DNA of 64,000 nucleotides from Acidobacteriota bacterium (GTDB lineage: Bacteria > Acidobacteriota > Terriglobia > Terriglobales > Acidobacteriaceae), in contig JAJYSL010000005.1 of assembly GCA_021793595.1 (NCBI GenBank), positions 4,739-68,738 on the forward strand. Reading direction: 5' to 3'. The notes below the pieces were generated by a model. The model saw only the letters and a program-made list of their open reading frames with translations, was not told the origin of the DNA and did no database searches. Made by a program: the position numbers and the translations under genes. Of this stretch, positions 32,703-43,600 are shown piece by piece (positions within the stretch are counted from its first letter, which is position 1; the number at the start of each line of letters is the position of its first letter).

Positions 32703-33929
32703 TTACGCCCCCTGCAAGTTCAGCTCGCGCGCCAGGATACCCATGTCCTTATCGCCACGACCGGAAACGTTGATGAGCAGGAGATCGTTGCGGTTCATGG
32801 AAGGCGCGATCCGAATCGCCTCTGCCACCGCGTGCGCGCTTTCCAGCGCGGGCAGAATTCCCTCCATACGGGCCAGCTTCACGGTCGCCTGCAACGCAGC
32901 CTCGTCCGAAGCGGAAACATACTCGGCACGACCTGAATCGTGCAACGCGGCGTGTTCCGGGCCAACCGAGGCATAATCGAGACCAGCGGATACGGAATGC
33001 GTATTTGAAATCTGACCCGCTTCATCCTGCAACACGTAGGAGTAAGTTCCCTGAAGCACACCGGGCGCGCCGCCCTGGAACCGGGCCGCATGTTCGCCAA
33101 GCGCAAGGCCACGACCGCCGGCTTCTACGCCGATCAGGCGCACGTGTTTGTCGGGAATGAACTCGTAGAATGCACCGATGGCGTTGGAGCCGCCGCCAAC
33201 ACAGGCCAACACAGCATTCGGCAAGCGGTCTTCGGCTTCGACGATCTGCCGACGCGCCTCGACGCTGATGACCCGTTGAAAATCGCGGACCATAGTGGGA
33301 TAGGGATGAGCGCCGAGAACGCTGCCGAGAAGATAATGCGTGGTGCGCACATTCACCACCCAATCGCGCATGGCTTCATTGATCGCGTCTTTCAGCGTAG
33401 CGGAACCGGCAGTGACGCTGCGGACTTCGGCGCCGAGGAGGCGCATGCGGTAGACATTCAACTCCTGCCGACGCATGTCTTCCTGGCCCATATAGACGAT
33501 GCACTCCATCCCGAACAACGCGCACACGGTGGCGGTGGCCACGCCGTGCTGCCCGGCGCCTGTTTCCGCGATGATGCGGCGCTTGCCCATACGACGCGCG
33601 AGCAAGCCCTGACCCAGGCAATTGTTGATCTTGTGCGCGCCGGTGTGCAGCAGGTCCTCGCGCTTGAGATAGATTTTGGCGCCGCCCAAAGATTCGGTCA
33701 GTCGCGAGGCAAAGTACAGCGGCGTTGGCCGGCCTGCATAGTGATGCAGCAGATAGGAGAGTTCGCCGGCAAATGCCGGGTCACGCTGCGCATCGGCGTA
33801 CGCCGCCTCCAGCTCCTGCAAAGCCGCCATCAGCGTTTCCGGCACGTAGCGTCCCCCATAGGCGTCGAAGCGACCGGGAGTATTGTCCACCTGCGACGTT
33901 GCGATTACGGTTCGATTCTGTTCTGCCAT
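32703..33929 (-). CDS. trpB: Tryptophan synthase beta subunit
   Basis: This 408-residue PLP enzyme joins indole and serine. PLP binds K100 in [41 protein letters not shown] (here [12 protein letters not shown]) and [13 protein letters not shown] are all diagnostic. An AAGGAT site inside the end of trpF precedes its ATG, and trpA follows immediately. This is the common TrpB1 form that works with TrpA. Confidence 0.97.
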   Translation of the reverse strand: MAEQNRTVIATSQVDNTPGRFDAYGGRYVPETLMAALQELEAAYADAQRDPAFAGELSYLLHHYAGRPTPLYFASRLTESLGGAKIYLKREDLLHTGAHKINNCLGQGLLARRMGKRRIIAETGAGQHGVATATVCALFGMECIVYMGQEDMRRQELNVYRMRLLGAEVRSVTAGSATLKDAINEAMRDWVVNVRTTHYLLGSVLGAHPYPTMVRDFQRVISVEARRQIVEAEDRLPNAVLACVGGGSNAIGAFYEFIPDKHVRLIGVEAGGRGLALGEHAARFQGGAPGVLQGTYSYVLQDEAGQISNTHSVSAGLDYASVGPEHAALHDSGRAEYVSASDEAALQATVKLARMEGILPALESAHAVAEAIRIAPSMNRNDLLLINVSGRGDKDMGILARELNLQGA

Positions 33930-33938
33930 TCAATCCTT

Positions 33939-34643
33939 CTATCGTTGTGTCGCTTCTGCAAACTCGACGGCTGCTGCGCGGGACGCGCGGATAAACTGCT
34001 GCATACGTCGATGATCTTTTCTGCCTGGAGCACTTTCAACGCCACTGGAAACATCCACCCCCCAGGGGCGCATGGTTTGAATGGCTTGGCGGACGTTCTC
34101 CGGGTGCAGGCCTCCGGCCGCAATCAAACGAAGATTTGCGGCGTGCTGATGGAAAGCGCCTTTTGCGGCGGCCCAATCAAACGGAATCCCCGTTCCTCCA
34201 GCCTTACCGGCGACACGGGTATCGACGAGAATGACGCTTGGTCCGTCCTCGTTATCTGGAAGGCCAGCGAGCGATTGCAAATGGCTCGCAAACCTGACGA
34301 TATCTCTATCGTAGGGCACAACGTAGACCACGCGCACGGGAAGAAACTTTTCCTTCATACGGTTCCGCAGCTGCAATAAGTCATCCGGCGAATACTCGCC
34401 ATGGAGCTGCACGCCTGTCAATCCAGCGGTATCGAAGGCTGTGACAATCTCATCCATGCACGAATCAACAAAGACGCCGATTTTCTCCACATTGAAAGGT
34501 AGTGCCCGGACAATTTCGCGGACAGTCTCTGGGGTAACGCGACGCGGGCTGGCAGCGAAGACGAAACCGACGGCGTCCGCTTCCGCGTCGACCGCGGCCC
34601 TGGCGTCTTCGAGCGATGTGATTCCGCAGATTTTTATCCACAT
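33939..34643 (-). CDS. trpF: Phosphoribosylanthranilate isomerase
   Basis: This 234-residue barrel enzyme performs the Amadori rearrangement in tryptophan synthesis. It opens with the signature WIKICGITS (catalytic Cys), has LTGVQLHGEYS, LVDTRVAGKAGGTG (catalytic Asp) and LIAAGGLHPENV, and ends GVDVSSGVESAPGRKD. It lies 10 bp downstream of trpC and 9 bp upstream of trpB in the same operon. Confidence 0.95.
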   Translation of the reverse strand: MWIKICGITSLEDARAAVDAEADAVGFVFAASPRRVTPETVREIVRALPFNVEKIGVFVDSCMDEIVTAFDTAGLTGVQLHGEYSPDDLLQLRNRMKEKFLPVRVVYVVPYDRDIVRFASHLQSLAGLPDNEDGPSVILVDTRVAGKAGGTGIPFDWAAAKGAFHQHAANLRLIAAGGLHPENVRQAIQTMRPWGVDVSSGVESAPGRKDHRRMQQFIRASRAAAVEFAEATQR

Positions 34644-34653
34644 AGCAGCCGCC

Positions 34654-35472
34654 TTACGCGGGAACCTCAGCGCGCATAACCGGGATGGACAGCAAACGCA
34701 TCAGTGCCTGCTCCGGATCGGGCTGTCGCATGAGCGATTCGCCGACCAAAAATGCGTTGAATCCGACTGCCCTAAGACGCGCGATGTCGGCTGCGGCGTG
34801 AATCCCGCTTTCCGAGACACGGACCGTCCCCTGTGGCAGGCTGGAGGCGAGCTCGATCGAGGTTTCCAGTCGGACTTCAAATGTATGCAGGTTGCGGTTG
34901 TTCACGCCGATCGCATCGCAGCCGAGATCGAGGACGCGGGCTAATTCCCCAGCATTGTGTACTTCGCACAGCACGTCCAACTGCTGCGCGTGGGCGGCGT
35001 TCGTCAGTTGTCTCAGGGCAGAATTGTCCAGTCCGGCAGCAATCAGCAGAATCGCGTCGGCAGCGGAGGCACGCGCCTCCAAAATCTGGAATTCATCCAC
35101 GATAAAGTCTTTGCGCAGGCATGGAAGGGTGACGGCACGCGAAGCTTCTTCCAGGTTGGCGAGGCTACCCTGAAAGAAATGTTCTTCCGTAAGGACTGAA
35201 AGGGCGGCGGCTCCTGCGTTTGCGAGACGGGATGCAAGAGAAGCGACGTGAAAGTCGGCTCGAATGAGTCCCTTCGAGGGAGATGCCTTTTTCAGTTCCG
35301 CGATGATCGCTGGCTGGTCGGTCGCGCGACTCCGCAATGCCGCAGCAAAGCCTCTGGGAACGTGGGCGACGGCGCGATGTTCCAAATCAGACAGATTTGC
35401 TGACTGTTTGCGCAGCTCAACATCGCGTCGCGTCACCGCCAGAATTTCATCCAAATGCGTGGCCATAGGCAT
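34654..35472 (-). CDS. trpC: Indole-3-glycerol phosphate synthase
   Basis: This 272-residue barrel enzyme closes the indole ring. Visible motifs are AIIAELKKASPSKG, SVLTEEHFFQGS, LRKDFIVDEFQI, GVNNRNLHTFEV and VSESGI. It is the first gene of the visible trp operon; the ATG at 35472 has only a weak ribosome site, and an in-frame ATG two codons later is an alternative. trpE, trpG and trpD do not precede it and must be elsewhere. Confidence 0.96.
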   Translation of the reverse strand: MPMATHLDEILAVTRRDVELRKQSANLSDLEHRAVAHVPRGFAAALRSRATDQPAIIAELKKASPSKGLIRADFHVASLASRLANAGAAALSVLTEEHFFQGSLANLEEASRAVTLPCLRKDFIVDEFQILEARASAADAILLIAAGLDNSALRQLTNAAHAQQLDVLCEVHNAGELARVLDLGCDAIGVNNRNLHTFEVRLETSIELASSLPQGTVRVSESGIHAAADIARLRAVGFNAFLVGESLMRQPDPEQALMRLLSIPVMRAEVPA

Positions 35473-36078
35473 TCTCTAGTGAACCTTTAGTATAGCGAGG
35501 CGCGGAAGGGTTTCCATACTGTCGGAAGATCACTTTGCGCTTTACGTGTGTCGAGAAAGCGCCACGGATTCTATCCACACATGGATTGCATCCGCTCAAC
35601 ATCAAATGCATGAGTCAGGAAAACATGACGTGTAAGCGGCAGCGGATCTTATCAAGGATAGAACGCTGATAGAGATGTTGGGGCGCAGGCACCCGCGTCC
35701 TCTATGAGCACACAACCCTCTTTGCAATGAACCCCTCGATCCGCAATGCGGCTCCGGTTGGTGCTACCCAGCAAGTGAAGCACCACGAGATCGCGGACTG
35801 GCCGCCCTGGAATTGCTGCCCTACCTCACGAAACCCTGCAGCTCAACCCCGCAAGTTACATCCTGTTTCTCTTCCTGGCCCGTCGCGGACGTTACTTTAT
35901 GCATATAAAATAGGCTCGATTTCTCTTTCGATGGCTTTGGCTGGAGCTGCATCTTATTTGGCGCCCGTTCCGTCTATTCATTTATTGCCTCAAAACTGTT
36001 CCGTACACTTGAAGTTGCGCTGCCTCTGGAGTCGTGCCGCAGTTTCGAAAAATACGCAGGAAAGCGACCCTAAATAAG
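35473..36078. other. 606-bp intergenic region between trpC and the efflux operon
   Basis: This divergent gap should hold the trp promoter (leftward) and the efflux promoter (rightward). An AT-rich spot with TATAAAAT lies near 35904. A 116-codon plus frame (35727-36077) has no family features and runs into the efflux gene start, so it is not called. I see no trp-leader peptide rich in Trp codons and no recognisable operator. Confidence 0.4.
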
Positions 36079-37329
36079 ATGGAAAAGGACGAATTGGCAC
36101 AAGAAACTCCTGCTTCGCACGCTGGGCCGGATCATCAACTGCCCCCGCCGAGACCCGAACCGCACCGTTCGCACACGGTTCGTATTCTGATATGGGTCTT
36201 GATTTTGCTGCTGTTCGGCGTTCTTTTCTGGGTAATTCTGCACCATCAACAGGCCGCGAAGGCGCCTCCCGGGAGGGGGGCGATGACGGGGCCGGTGACA
36301 GTAACGACCGCGACCGCCAAGAAGGGGGACATCGGGGTCTACCTGAACGCGATCGGAACCGTGACGCCGGTCTACACGGACGCGATTACCAGCCAGGTGA
36401 CAGGTTTGGTATCGGAGGTACATTACCGCGAGGGTCAGATGGTGCGCCGCGGCGATCCATTGATTGACATCGATCCGCGACCCTATCAAGCGCAGCTATT
36501 GCAAGCGCAGGGAGCGTTGGAGCGCGATACCAACCTGCTGGCGCAGGCGAGGATGGATCTGGAGCGATACCAGGCGGCGTGGTCACGCAATGCCATTGCC
36601 AGGCAAATCGTCGAAGACCAGCAAAAGCTGGTGCTGCAGGACGAGGGCATGGTCAAAGTTGACGAGGGGGTGGTGCAATATGACGAAGTGCAGGTTGGCT
36701 TTTGCCATTTAACGGCGCCGATTTCAGGCCGGGTGGGTTTGCGGCTGGTCGATCAAGGGAACGTGGCGCAGGCGAACAGCACAACGCCTTTGGTGGTGAT
36801 TACCCAGATTGACCCGATCACAGTTGTCTTTACGATTGCGGAAGACAATGTTGGCCAGGTGATGGCGCAGATGCGTCGTGGACAAGCGCTTCCAGTCGCT
36901 GCGTTCGACCGCGGCAACGAAGCGAAGATCGCCACCGGGAAGTTGCAGACCGTCGATAACCAGATTGATACAACCACGGGAACGGTAAAGCTGCGCGCTA
37001 TTTTCCCGAATAAAAACGATGCGCTATTTCCCAACCTCTTCGTCAATACAAAACTGTTGGTGAATACGCTTCATGGAGTGACCCTGGTTCCCAGCTCGAC
37101 GGTCCAGCAGAACGGCGAGGTCTCTTATGTGTTTGTGATCCGCGACGGCACGGCACATATGCAGAATGTGAAGACAGGCATTTCGGAATCGGGAGAGACC
37201 GTGGTGGAGGGAGTCAATCCCGGAGATGTGATCGCGGACAGTAGCTTTCAAAAGCTGCAAGATAAATCGAAAGTCGTGCTCTCAAAGACGCCGCTTCCGG
37301 CCACCACGAGCGGGAGCAACGCTCCGTGA
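36079..37329 (+). CDS. Efflux RND transporter periplasmic adaptor subunit (MdtA-like)
   Basis: This 416-residue membrane-fusion protein has a Pro-rich cytoplasmic start, a membrane anchor (about 33-53, VRILIWVLILLLFGVLFWVI) and a periplasmic body. The lipoyl/hairpin/barrel order is seen in ITSQVTGLVSEVHYREGQMV, a helical hairpin (about 135-210), then LTAPISGRVGLRLVDQGN and a beta-barrel with TTTGTVKLRAIFPN. It bridges the two permeases to the outer-membrane factor. The start is uncertain: ATG 36079 lacks a close ribosome site; GTG 36034 is in frame. The first permease gene overlaps its stop as GTGA. Confidence 0.92.
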   Translation: MEKDELAQETPASHAGPDHQLPPPRPEPHRSHTVRILIWVLILLLFGVLFWVILHHQQAAKAPPGRGAMTGPVTVTTATAKKGDIGVYLNAIGTVTPVYTDAITSQVTGLVSEVHYREGQMVRRGDPLIDIDPRPYQAQLLQAQGALERDTNLLAQARMDLERYQAAWSRNAIARQIVEDQQKLVLQDEGMVKVDEGVVQYDEVQVGFCHLTAPISGRVGLRLVDQGNVAQANSTTPLVVITQIDPITVVFTIAEDNVGQVMAQMRRGQALPVAAFDRGNEAKIATGKLQTVDNQIDTTTGTVKLRAIFPNKNDALFPNLFVNTKLLVNTLHGVTLVPSSTVQQNGEVSYVFVIRDGTAHMQNVKTGISESGETVVEGVNPGDVIADSSFQKLQDKSKVVLSKTPLPATTSGSNAP

Positions 37330-40300
37330 ACCCTTCTCGCCCTTTTATTCTGCGGCCGGTAGCGACCTCGCTGCTGATGGCCGCGATCATGCTGGTAGGC
37401 ATTGTCAGCTATACCCAGCTGCCGGTTTCCGCGTTGCCTGAGGTGGATTACCCAACAATTCAGGTGGTCACTTTTTATCCTGGCGCCAGCCCGGATGTGA
37501 TCGCAACCACCGTGACTGCGCCGCTTGAGCGTCAGTTTGGCGAGATGCAGGGTCTGAGCCAAATGACTTCGACCAGTTCCGGCGCGACTTCTGTAATCGT
37601 CCTGCAGTTCAACCTGAGCCTCGAAATGGATATCGCCGAGGAAGAGGTTCAATCCGCGATCAACGCCGCCCAAACTTATTTGCCATCGATCCTACCCGCG
37701 CCGCCGATTTATAACAAGACAAACCCTGCGGACGCGCCGGTGCTGACGTTGGCCGTGTCATCCAAGACCAGGCCGTTGCCGCAAGTGGAAGACATGGTCG
37801 ACACGCGCCTGGTTCCGAAACTTTCGCAATTGAATGGCGTCGGCCTGGTCAGCATTAGCGGCGGTCAAAAGCCTGCGGTACGAATCCAGGTGAATCCTGC
37901 GCAACTGGAATCGTACGGGATCGATGTGGAAGCGGTGCGCACGGCGTTGACAGAGGCGAGCGTGAATGCAGCCAAGGGCAACTTCGACGGACCCAAGAAA
38001 GACTATCAGATCGACGCCAACGATCAGTTGGTGACCGCCGGAGACTACCAGGATATTGTCGTTGCATATCGGAACAATTCGCCGGTGCTGCTGAAAGATG
38101 TTGCGAATGTAGTCAACGGGGTGGAGAACACCAAGCAAGCCGCGTGGATGAACGAGACTCCGGCGGTGATTGTGAATATTCAGCGACAGCCGGGTGCAAA
38201 CACCATCAGCGTCGTCAAGAGCATCACGCGATTGATGCCACAGCTGAAAGCGACGTTACCGGCGGGAATCGATGTCACCACCCTGACCGATCTGACGACC
38301 GGCATCAAGGCATCTGTCTCGGACGTGGAGTTTGAACTGATGCTGACCATCGTTCTGGTGGTCCTGGTCATCTTTCTATTTCTTCGAAATTTGTCGGCGA
38401 CGATTATTCCCAGCGTGGCCGTACCCCTCTCCATTGTGGGAACCTTTGCGGCGATGTATGCGCTAGGTTACAGCCTGGACAATCTTTCGCTCATGGCGCT
38501 GACCATCTCCACCGGATTCGTGGTAGACGACGCCATTGTGATGATTGAAAATATTTCGCGCTTTCTGGAGGAGGGTCACTCGCCGATGCAGGCGGCGCTG
38601 GAAGGCGCGGAACAAATCGGCTTCACCATTCTCTCTTTGACGGTATCGCTGATTGCGGTTCTGATTCCATTGCTGTTTATGGGAGGAATTGTCGGCCGAC
38701 TTTTCCGGGAGTTTGCCGTTACCCTGGCGGTGACCATCATCATTTCCGCGGCGGTTTCTCTTACGCTGACGCCGATGATGTGCTCCCGCATTCTGCGTCA
38801 CAAACCAGAATCGCAGCAGGGCCGGTTTTATCAGGCCTCGGAACGCGTGTTTGAACGCATGATCGCGTTTTACGGACGCACGCTGAAGGTGGTTCTGGAG
38901 TACCAGGCCGCCACGCTGCTGGTGGCGGTGGGAACGTTGGTGCTGACGATTCTTCTCTACATCATTATTCCCAAGGGATTCTTTCCGGTGCAGGACACCG
39001 GCGTGATCCAAGCCATCTCGCAGGCCCCGCAAAGCATTTCATTCTCTGCAATGGCGAAGAAGCAACAGGAAGTGGCAAAGATTGTCCTGCAAGACCCAGC
39101 AGTGCAAAGCCTGTCGTCTTTTATCGGTGCCGATGGCACCAATACAACGCTGAACAGCGGGCGCATGTCGATCAATCTGAAACCTCTGTCGGATCGCAGT
39201 CTGAGCGCCTCGGACGTGATTCGGCGGCTGAACTCGAAATTGCGGCGGGTGGAAGGAATTCGGCTATATATGCAGCCGGTGCAGGACATCACTGTCGATG
39301 ATCGAGTGAGCCGCACTCAATACCAGTACACACTGGAAGACCCGAACGTCGATGAGTTGAATGTATGGACGAATCGTTTCATCGCCAAACTGGATCAGCT
39401 GCCGGAGCTGGAAGATGTGGCCACCGATCAGCAAACCGGGGGGCTTGCCGTTACTTTGGCGATTGATCGAGTAACGGCCTCTCGGCTTGGCATTACGCCG
39501 GCAACCATCGACAACACGCTGTATGACAACTTTGGCCAGCGTCAGTTCAACACCATGTACACGCAGCTAAATCAATATCACGTGATCTTGGAAGCGCAGC
39601 CGCAGTTCCAGCAAGATCCCGAAAAGCTGAGCAAGATCTACATCCAGGCGAACGCATCCTCCGGCGCATCGGGCGTCGGCGCCGCTTCTTCGTACGCGGC
39701 TTCGGCATCGGTGTCGGCTGGCTCGAACGCGACGACGACGGGCGTTTTGTACACTCCATCCTCGGGTATCCTGAACCCGCCAACGAACGCGCTGACTGGA
39801 CCAAGCACCACCGCCTCCAGCACCAGCTCGCCGAACACAGTCAACAGCACGACTCTCAGCAACGCGGTCCCGCTCAGCGCCTTCAGCCATTTCGTGAAGA
39901 GCACCGAATCGCTTTCGATCAATCATCAGGGACAATTCCCTGCCGTCACGGTTTCGTTCAACCTGGCGCCGAATGCGGCCCTGGGCAGCGCCATTACAGC
40001 GATTCACAAAGTGCAGAACAATCTGAAGATGCCGCCTACTGTGCAGGCTGCTTTTCAGGGGACAGCAGCAGCGTTTGAAAGTTCTCTTTCGAATGAGGCC
40101 CTGCTGATTCTGGCTGCGCTGGTAGCGGTGTACATCGTTCTTGGAGTGCTGTACGAAAGCTTTATTCATCCGATCACGATTCTTTCGACGTTGCCATCAG
40201 CCGGCGTTGGGGCGCTGCTGGCGCTGATTTTGTTTCGACAGAACCTGAGCGTCGTCGCAATTATTGGGATCATTCTTCTCATCGGCATTGTGAAGAAGAA

Positions 40301-40643
40301 CGGCATTATGATGGTCGATTTTGCGCTGGAGGGAGAGCGGCAACACGGAAAGAGCGCAACGGATGCGATCTACGATGCCTGCCTGCTGCGATTCCGACCC
40401 ATCATGATGACGACGATGGCAGCGCTGCTGGCGGGAATTCCGTTGGCGTTCGGCCACGGTTATGGATCGGAAATCCGGCGACCGCTGGGCATCGCGATGG
40501 TGGGCGGGCTGTTGTTGAGCCAGGTATTGACGCTGTATACGACGCCGGTCATTTACATTTTCTTCGACAACCTGGCGCAGGGTTTAGCGCGCTCAAAAAA
40601 ACTGCGCAATGCTGGTAGCGAACCGCAGGCAGGCCCGGCATGA
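37326..40643 (+). CDS. RND efflux permease, first of a tandem pair, with ~70-residue insertion
   Basis: This 1105-residue proton-driven pump has 12 membrane helices and two large periplasmic loops. Hallmarks are RPVATSLLMAAIMLVG at the N-terminus, TGFVVDDAIVMIENISR with the proton-relay Asp pair in helix 4, and GIVKKNGIMMVDFA in helix 10. Residues about 776-846 are a Ser/Thr/Ala/Gly-rich segment absent from its neighbour, so the protein is longer than usual. The start is a GTG overlapping the adaptor stop. Pairing of two unlike permeases resembles MdtB/MdtC, which work as a heteromer. Confidence 0.94.
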   Translation: MNPSRPFILRPVATSLLMAAIMLVGIVSYTQLPVSALPEVDYPTIQVVTFYPGASPDVIATTVTAPLERQFGEMQGLSQMTSTSSGATSVIVLQFNLSLEMDIAEEEVQSAINAAQTYLPSILPAPPIYNKTNPADAPVLTLAVSSKTRPLPQVEDMVDTRLVPKLSQLNGVGLVSISGGQKPAVRIQVNPAQLESYGIDVEAVRTALTEASVNAAKGNFDGPKKDYQIDANDQLVTAGDYQDIVVAYRNNSPVLLKDVANVVNGVENTKQAAWMNETPAVIVNIQRQPGANTISVVKSITRLMPQLKATLPAGIDVTTLTDLTTGIKASVSDVEFELMLTIVLVVLVIFLFLRNLSATIIPSVAVPLSIVGTFAAMYALGYSLDNLSLMALTISTGFVVDDAIVMIENISRFLEEGHSPMQAALEGAEQIGFTILSLTVSLIAVLIPLLFMGGIVGRLFREFAVTLAVTIIISAAVSLTLTPMMCSRILRHKPESQQGRFYQASERVFERMIAFYGRTLKVVLEYQAATLLVAVGTLVLTILLYIIIPKGFFPVQDTGVIQAISQAPQSISFSAMAKKQQEVAKIVLQDPAVQSLSSFIGADGTNTTLNSGRMSINLKPLSDRSLSASDVIRRLNSKLRRVEGIRLYMQPVQDITVDDRVSRTQYQYTLEDPNVDELNVWTNRFIAKLDQLPELEDVATDQQTGGLAVTLAIDRVTASRLGITPATIDNTLYDNFGQRQFNTMYTQLNQYHVILEAQPQFQQDPEKLSKIYIQANASSGASGVGAASSYAASASVSAGSNATTTGVLYTPSSGILNPPTNALTGPSTTASSTSSPNTVNSTTLSNAVPLSAFSHFVKSTESLSINHQGQFPAVTVSFNLAPNAALGSAITAIHKVQNNLKMPPTVQAAFQGTAAAFESSLSNEALLILAALVAVYIVLGVLYESFIHPITILSTLPSAGVGALLALILFRQNLSVVAIIGIILLIGIVKKNGIMMVDFALEGERQHGKSATDAIYDACLLRFRPIMMTTMAALLAGIPLAFGHGYGSEIRRPLGIAMVGGLLLSQVLTLYTTPVIYIFFDNLAQGLARSKKLRNAGSEPQAGPA
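39651..39863 (+). other. Low-complexity Ser/Thr/Ala-rich insertion in the first RND permease
   Basis: This in-frame segment codes for a run such as ASSGASGVGAASSYAASASV, a more varied middle (VLYTPSSGILNPPTN), then Ser/Thr/Asn runs. The flanks align with the second permease: IYIQAN before matches IYPSAK, and NAVPLSAF after matches GVVPLNAV. By comparison with AcrB this lies in the docking subdomain of the second periplasmic loop. Confidence 0.7.
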
Positions 40644-43600
40644 ACATCTCTGAACCCTTCATCCGACGCCCGGTCGCGACCACCCTGCTGACCATTGCAA
40701 TCGCAATTGCAGGAGCGATTGCCTTCACGGTGCTGCCTGTTTCCCCACTCCCACAGATTGACTTCCCTACAATTTCGGTCCAAGCCGGCCTGCCGGGTGC
40801 GAGCGCTCAAATTATGGCATCTTCGGTGGCAACTCCATTAGAGCGCCAACTTGGACACATTGCGGGCATCACGGAGATGACTTCGTCCAGTCAACTGGGG
40901 AATACCTCGATCACTCTGCAATTTGACCTTAGGCGCGACATTAATGGGGCAGCGCGAGATGTGGAAGCGGCGATCAACGCGGCGCGGACCTATTTGCCCG
41001 CCAATCTGCCTTCGAATCCGAGCTACCGTCTGACCAATCCCTCCGATGCGCCCATCATGATCCTCGGGCTGACGTCAGACAAATATGGCAGGGGAAAACT
41101 ATACGACGAAGCCTCTACCGTGATGATGCAGAAACTGTCTCAGATTCCGGGAGTGGGACAGGTCATCGTCGGTGGAGGGTCTCTGCCCTCGGTTCGGGTG
41201 GATGTGAATCCTGCGCAATTGAACAGCTACGGACTCACACTGAACAACGTGCGTTCGGTTTTGAGTTTGCAAAATTCCGACTTGGCGAAAGGGCAACTCT
41301 CCGACGGCAATGTCACTGCGGATATTCTGGACAACGACCAGATTTCGGAGGCGGCCCAGTACAAGCCTCTGATTATTGGTTACCACAACGGCCAAGCTGT
41401 TCGACTGTCCGATGTCGCCAACGTGGTGGATTCTGCGCAGAACATTCGCAACGCCGGGTACCTGAACGGCATTCCGTCGGTAACAGTCATTATTTTTCGA
41501 CAGCCGGGCGCCAACATTATTGCGACCAACGAGTTGATCCGCAGTCAGCTGCCTTTTTTGGAGTCCATCCTTCCGCAAGGGATCAAAACTACGGTTGTTC
41601 TCGATCGGACAACGACAATCCGAGCCTCCGTCACCAATGTGGAGCAGACGTTGATCATCTCCGTACTCCTGGTGATCCTGGTCGTCTTTGTGTTTCTGCG
41701 GAACTGGCATTCGACGCTAATCCCTACTGTAGCCGTGCCGGTGTCGTTGATTGGGACCTTCGCGGTAATGTGGGTGTTTGGCTATAGCCTCGACAATCTT
41801 TCTCTGATGGCGTTGACCATTTCCACGGGGTTTGTGGTGGACGACGCGATTGTTGTGATGGAAAATATTTCCCGCCATCTGGAACAGGGGATGACGCCAT
41901 TTGCCGCGGCATTGAAAGGTTCGCGAGAGATAGGATCGACTATCTTCACCATCAGCATGTCGCTGATTGCCGTTTTTATTCCCATTCTTCTGATGGGCGG
42001 AATTGTGGGTCGTCTGTTCCGTGAATTCGCAGTGACCCTTTCGACTGCAATCATCATCTCGATGGTCATCTCGTTGACCACCACTCCCATGATGTGCGCC
42101 TACATCCTGAAGGAGCACAAGACGGAACAACATGGTGCGCTGTACCGGACCAGCGAAAAACTCTTCGAGGGGATGTTGGCGACCTATCGTCACTCTCTGA
42201 CATGGGTTCTGGACAATCCTTTTCTAACCTTGGTCGTGCTGCTGCTGGTGATTGCGCTGAATGTGGTCCTGATTGTGCAAATCCCCAAAGGCTTTTTCCC
42301 GCAACAGGACACAGGGGCGCTGATTGGCGGCGTACAAGGCCCGCAAGATGCCTCCTTTGCAGTAATGGACGACTCCATCAAGCGGCTGGTGGGGGTCATT
42401 AAAGCAGACCCGGCAGTCGCAAACGTGAATGCCTACGTCGGCAATGGGAATGGCGGCTTTATCTACATCGCGCTCAAGCCGCTCGATGAGCGCAAGATCA
42501 GCGCCGCGCAAATCATCAACCGCCTGCGGCCTAAGTTGAACCGGCTGCCGGTGGCGTCCGCATTTCTTCAGGCGGCCCAGGACCTTCGCATCGGGGGGCG
42601 CATCAGCGCCGCGCTGTATCAATACACATTGCAATCGGACAACGTGCAGGACTTGAGTAAGTGGGGACCCATCCTGCTGGCAAACATGAAGAAGCTGCCA
42701 GGTTTCCAGGATGTCAATACGGACCAGCAAAACGGAGGCTTGGAAGAATATGTCGCCTATGATCGCACGACGGCGGCCCGGCTTGGTCTCTCTTCGCAAT
42801 CACTGGATTCGAGCCTGTACAGCGCGTTCGGGCAGTCCGAAGTTTCGCTGATCTATACAGAGCTGAACCAATATTACGTGGTGCTGGAAGTAGCTCCGCA
42901 ATACTGGCAATCGCCGGAAGGGTTAAATTACATTTACCCGTCGGCAAAGGCCAACGGCGTCGTCCCGTTGAACGCTGTCGCCACAGCACAAGCAGGTAGT
43001 ACACCGCTGCAAGTGAACCACACCGGATTATTTCCTTCTGTCACGGTTTCATTCAACCTGGCACCGGGAATGTCCTTGAGCGATGCGACGCGGCTGGTGA
43101 ACCAGATGCAGGCGCGGCTCAACACTCCCTCCAGCTTGCATGGATTTTTTGCCGGAACCGTTCAGGCGTACCAGCAATCGCTGAAAACAGAGCCCATCCT
43201 GGTATTGACCGCGCTGCTGGCTGTCTATATTGTGCTTGGAATTCTGTATGAGAGCCTGGTTCATCCACTGACCATTATTTCCACGCTGCCGTCGGCGAGC
43301 GTGGGCGCCATGCTGGCGCTGATGCTGTTCAAGATTGATTTGAACGTGATTTCGATTATCGGAATTGTGCTGCTGATCGGCATTGTGAAGAAAAACGCGA
43401 TCATGATGATCGACTTCGCGCTGGTGGCCGAGCGCGAAGGCATGAGCACCTCTGATGCAATTTTTGAGGCATGTATGTTGCGGTTCCGTCCCATTCTGAT
43501 GACCACGATGGCGGCTCTTTTTGGCGCACTTCCGCTTGCGTTTGGTACCGGAACAGGCTCGGAATTGCGGCGGCCGCTGGGAATTACCATCGTGGGTGGT

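Noticed and set aside
35727..36077. 116-codon plus-strand frame before the efflux operon
   Set aside because: No recognisable features, Cys/Pro-rich random composition, and it runs into the adaptor start region.
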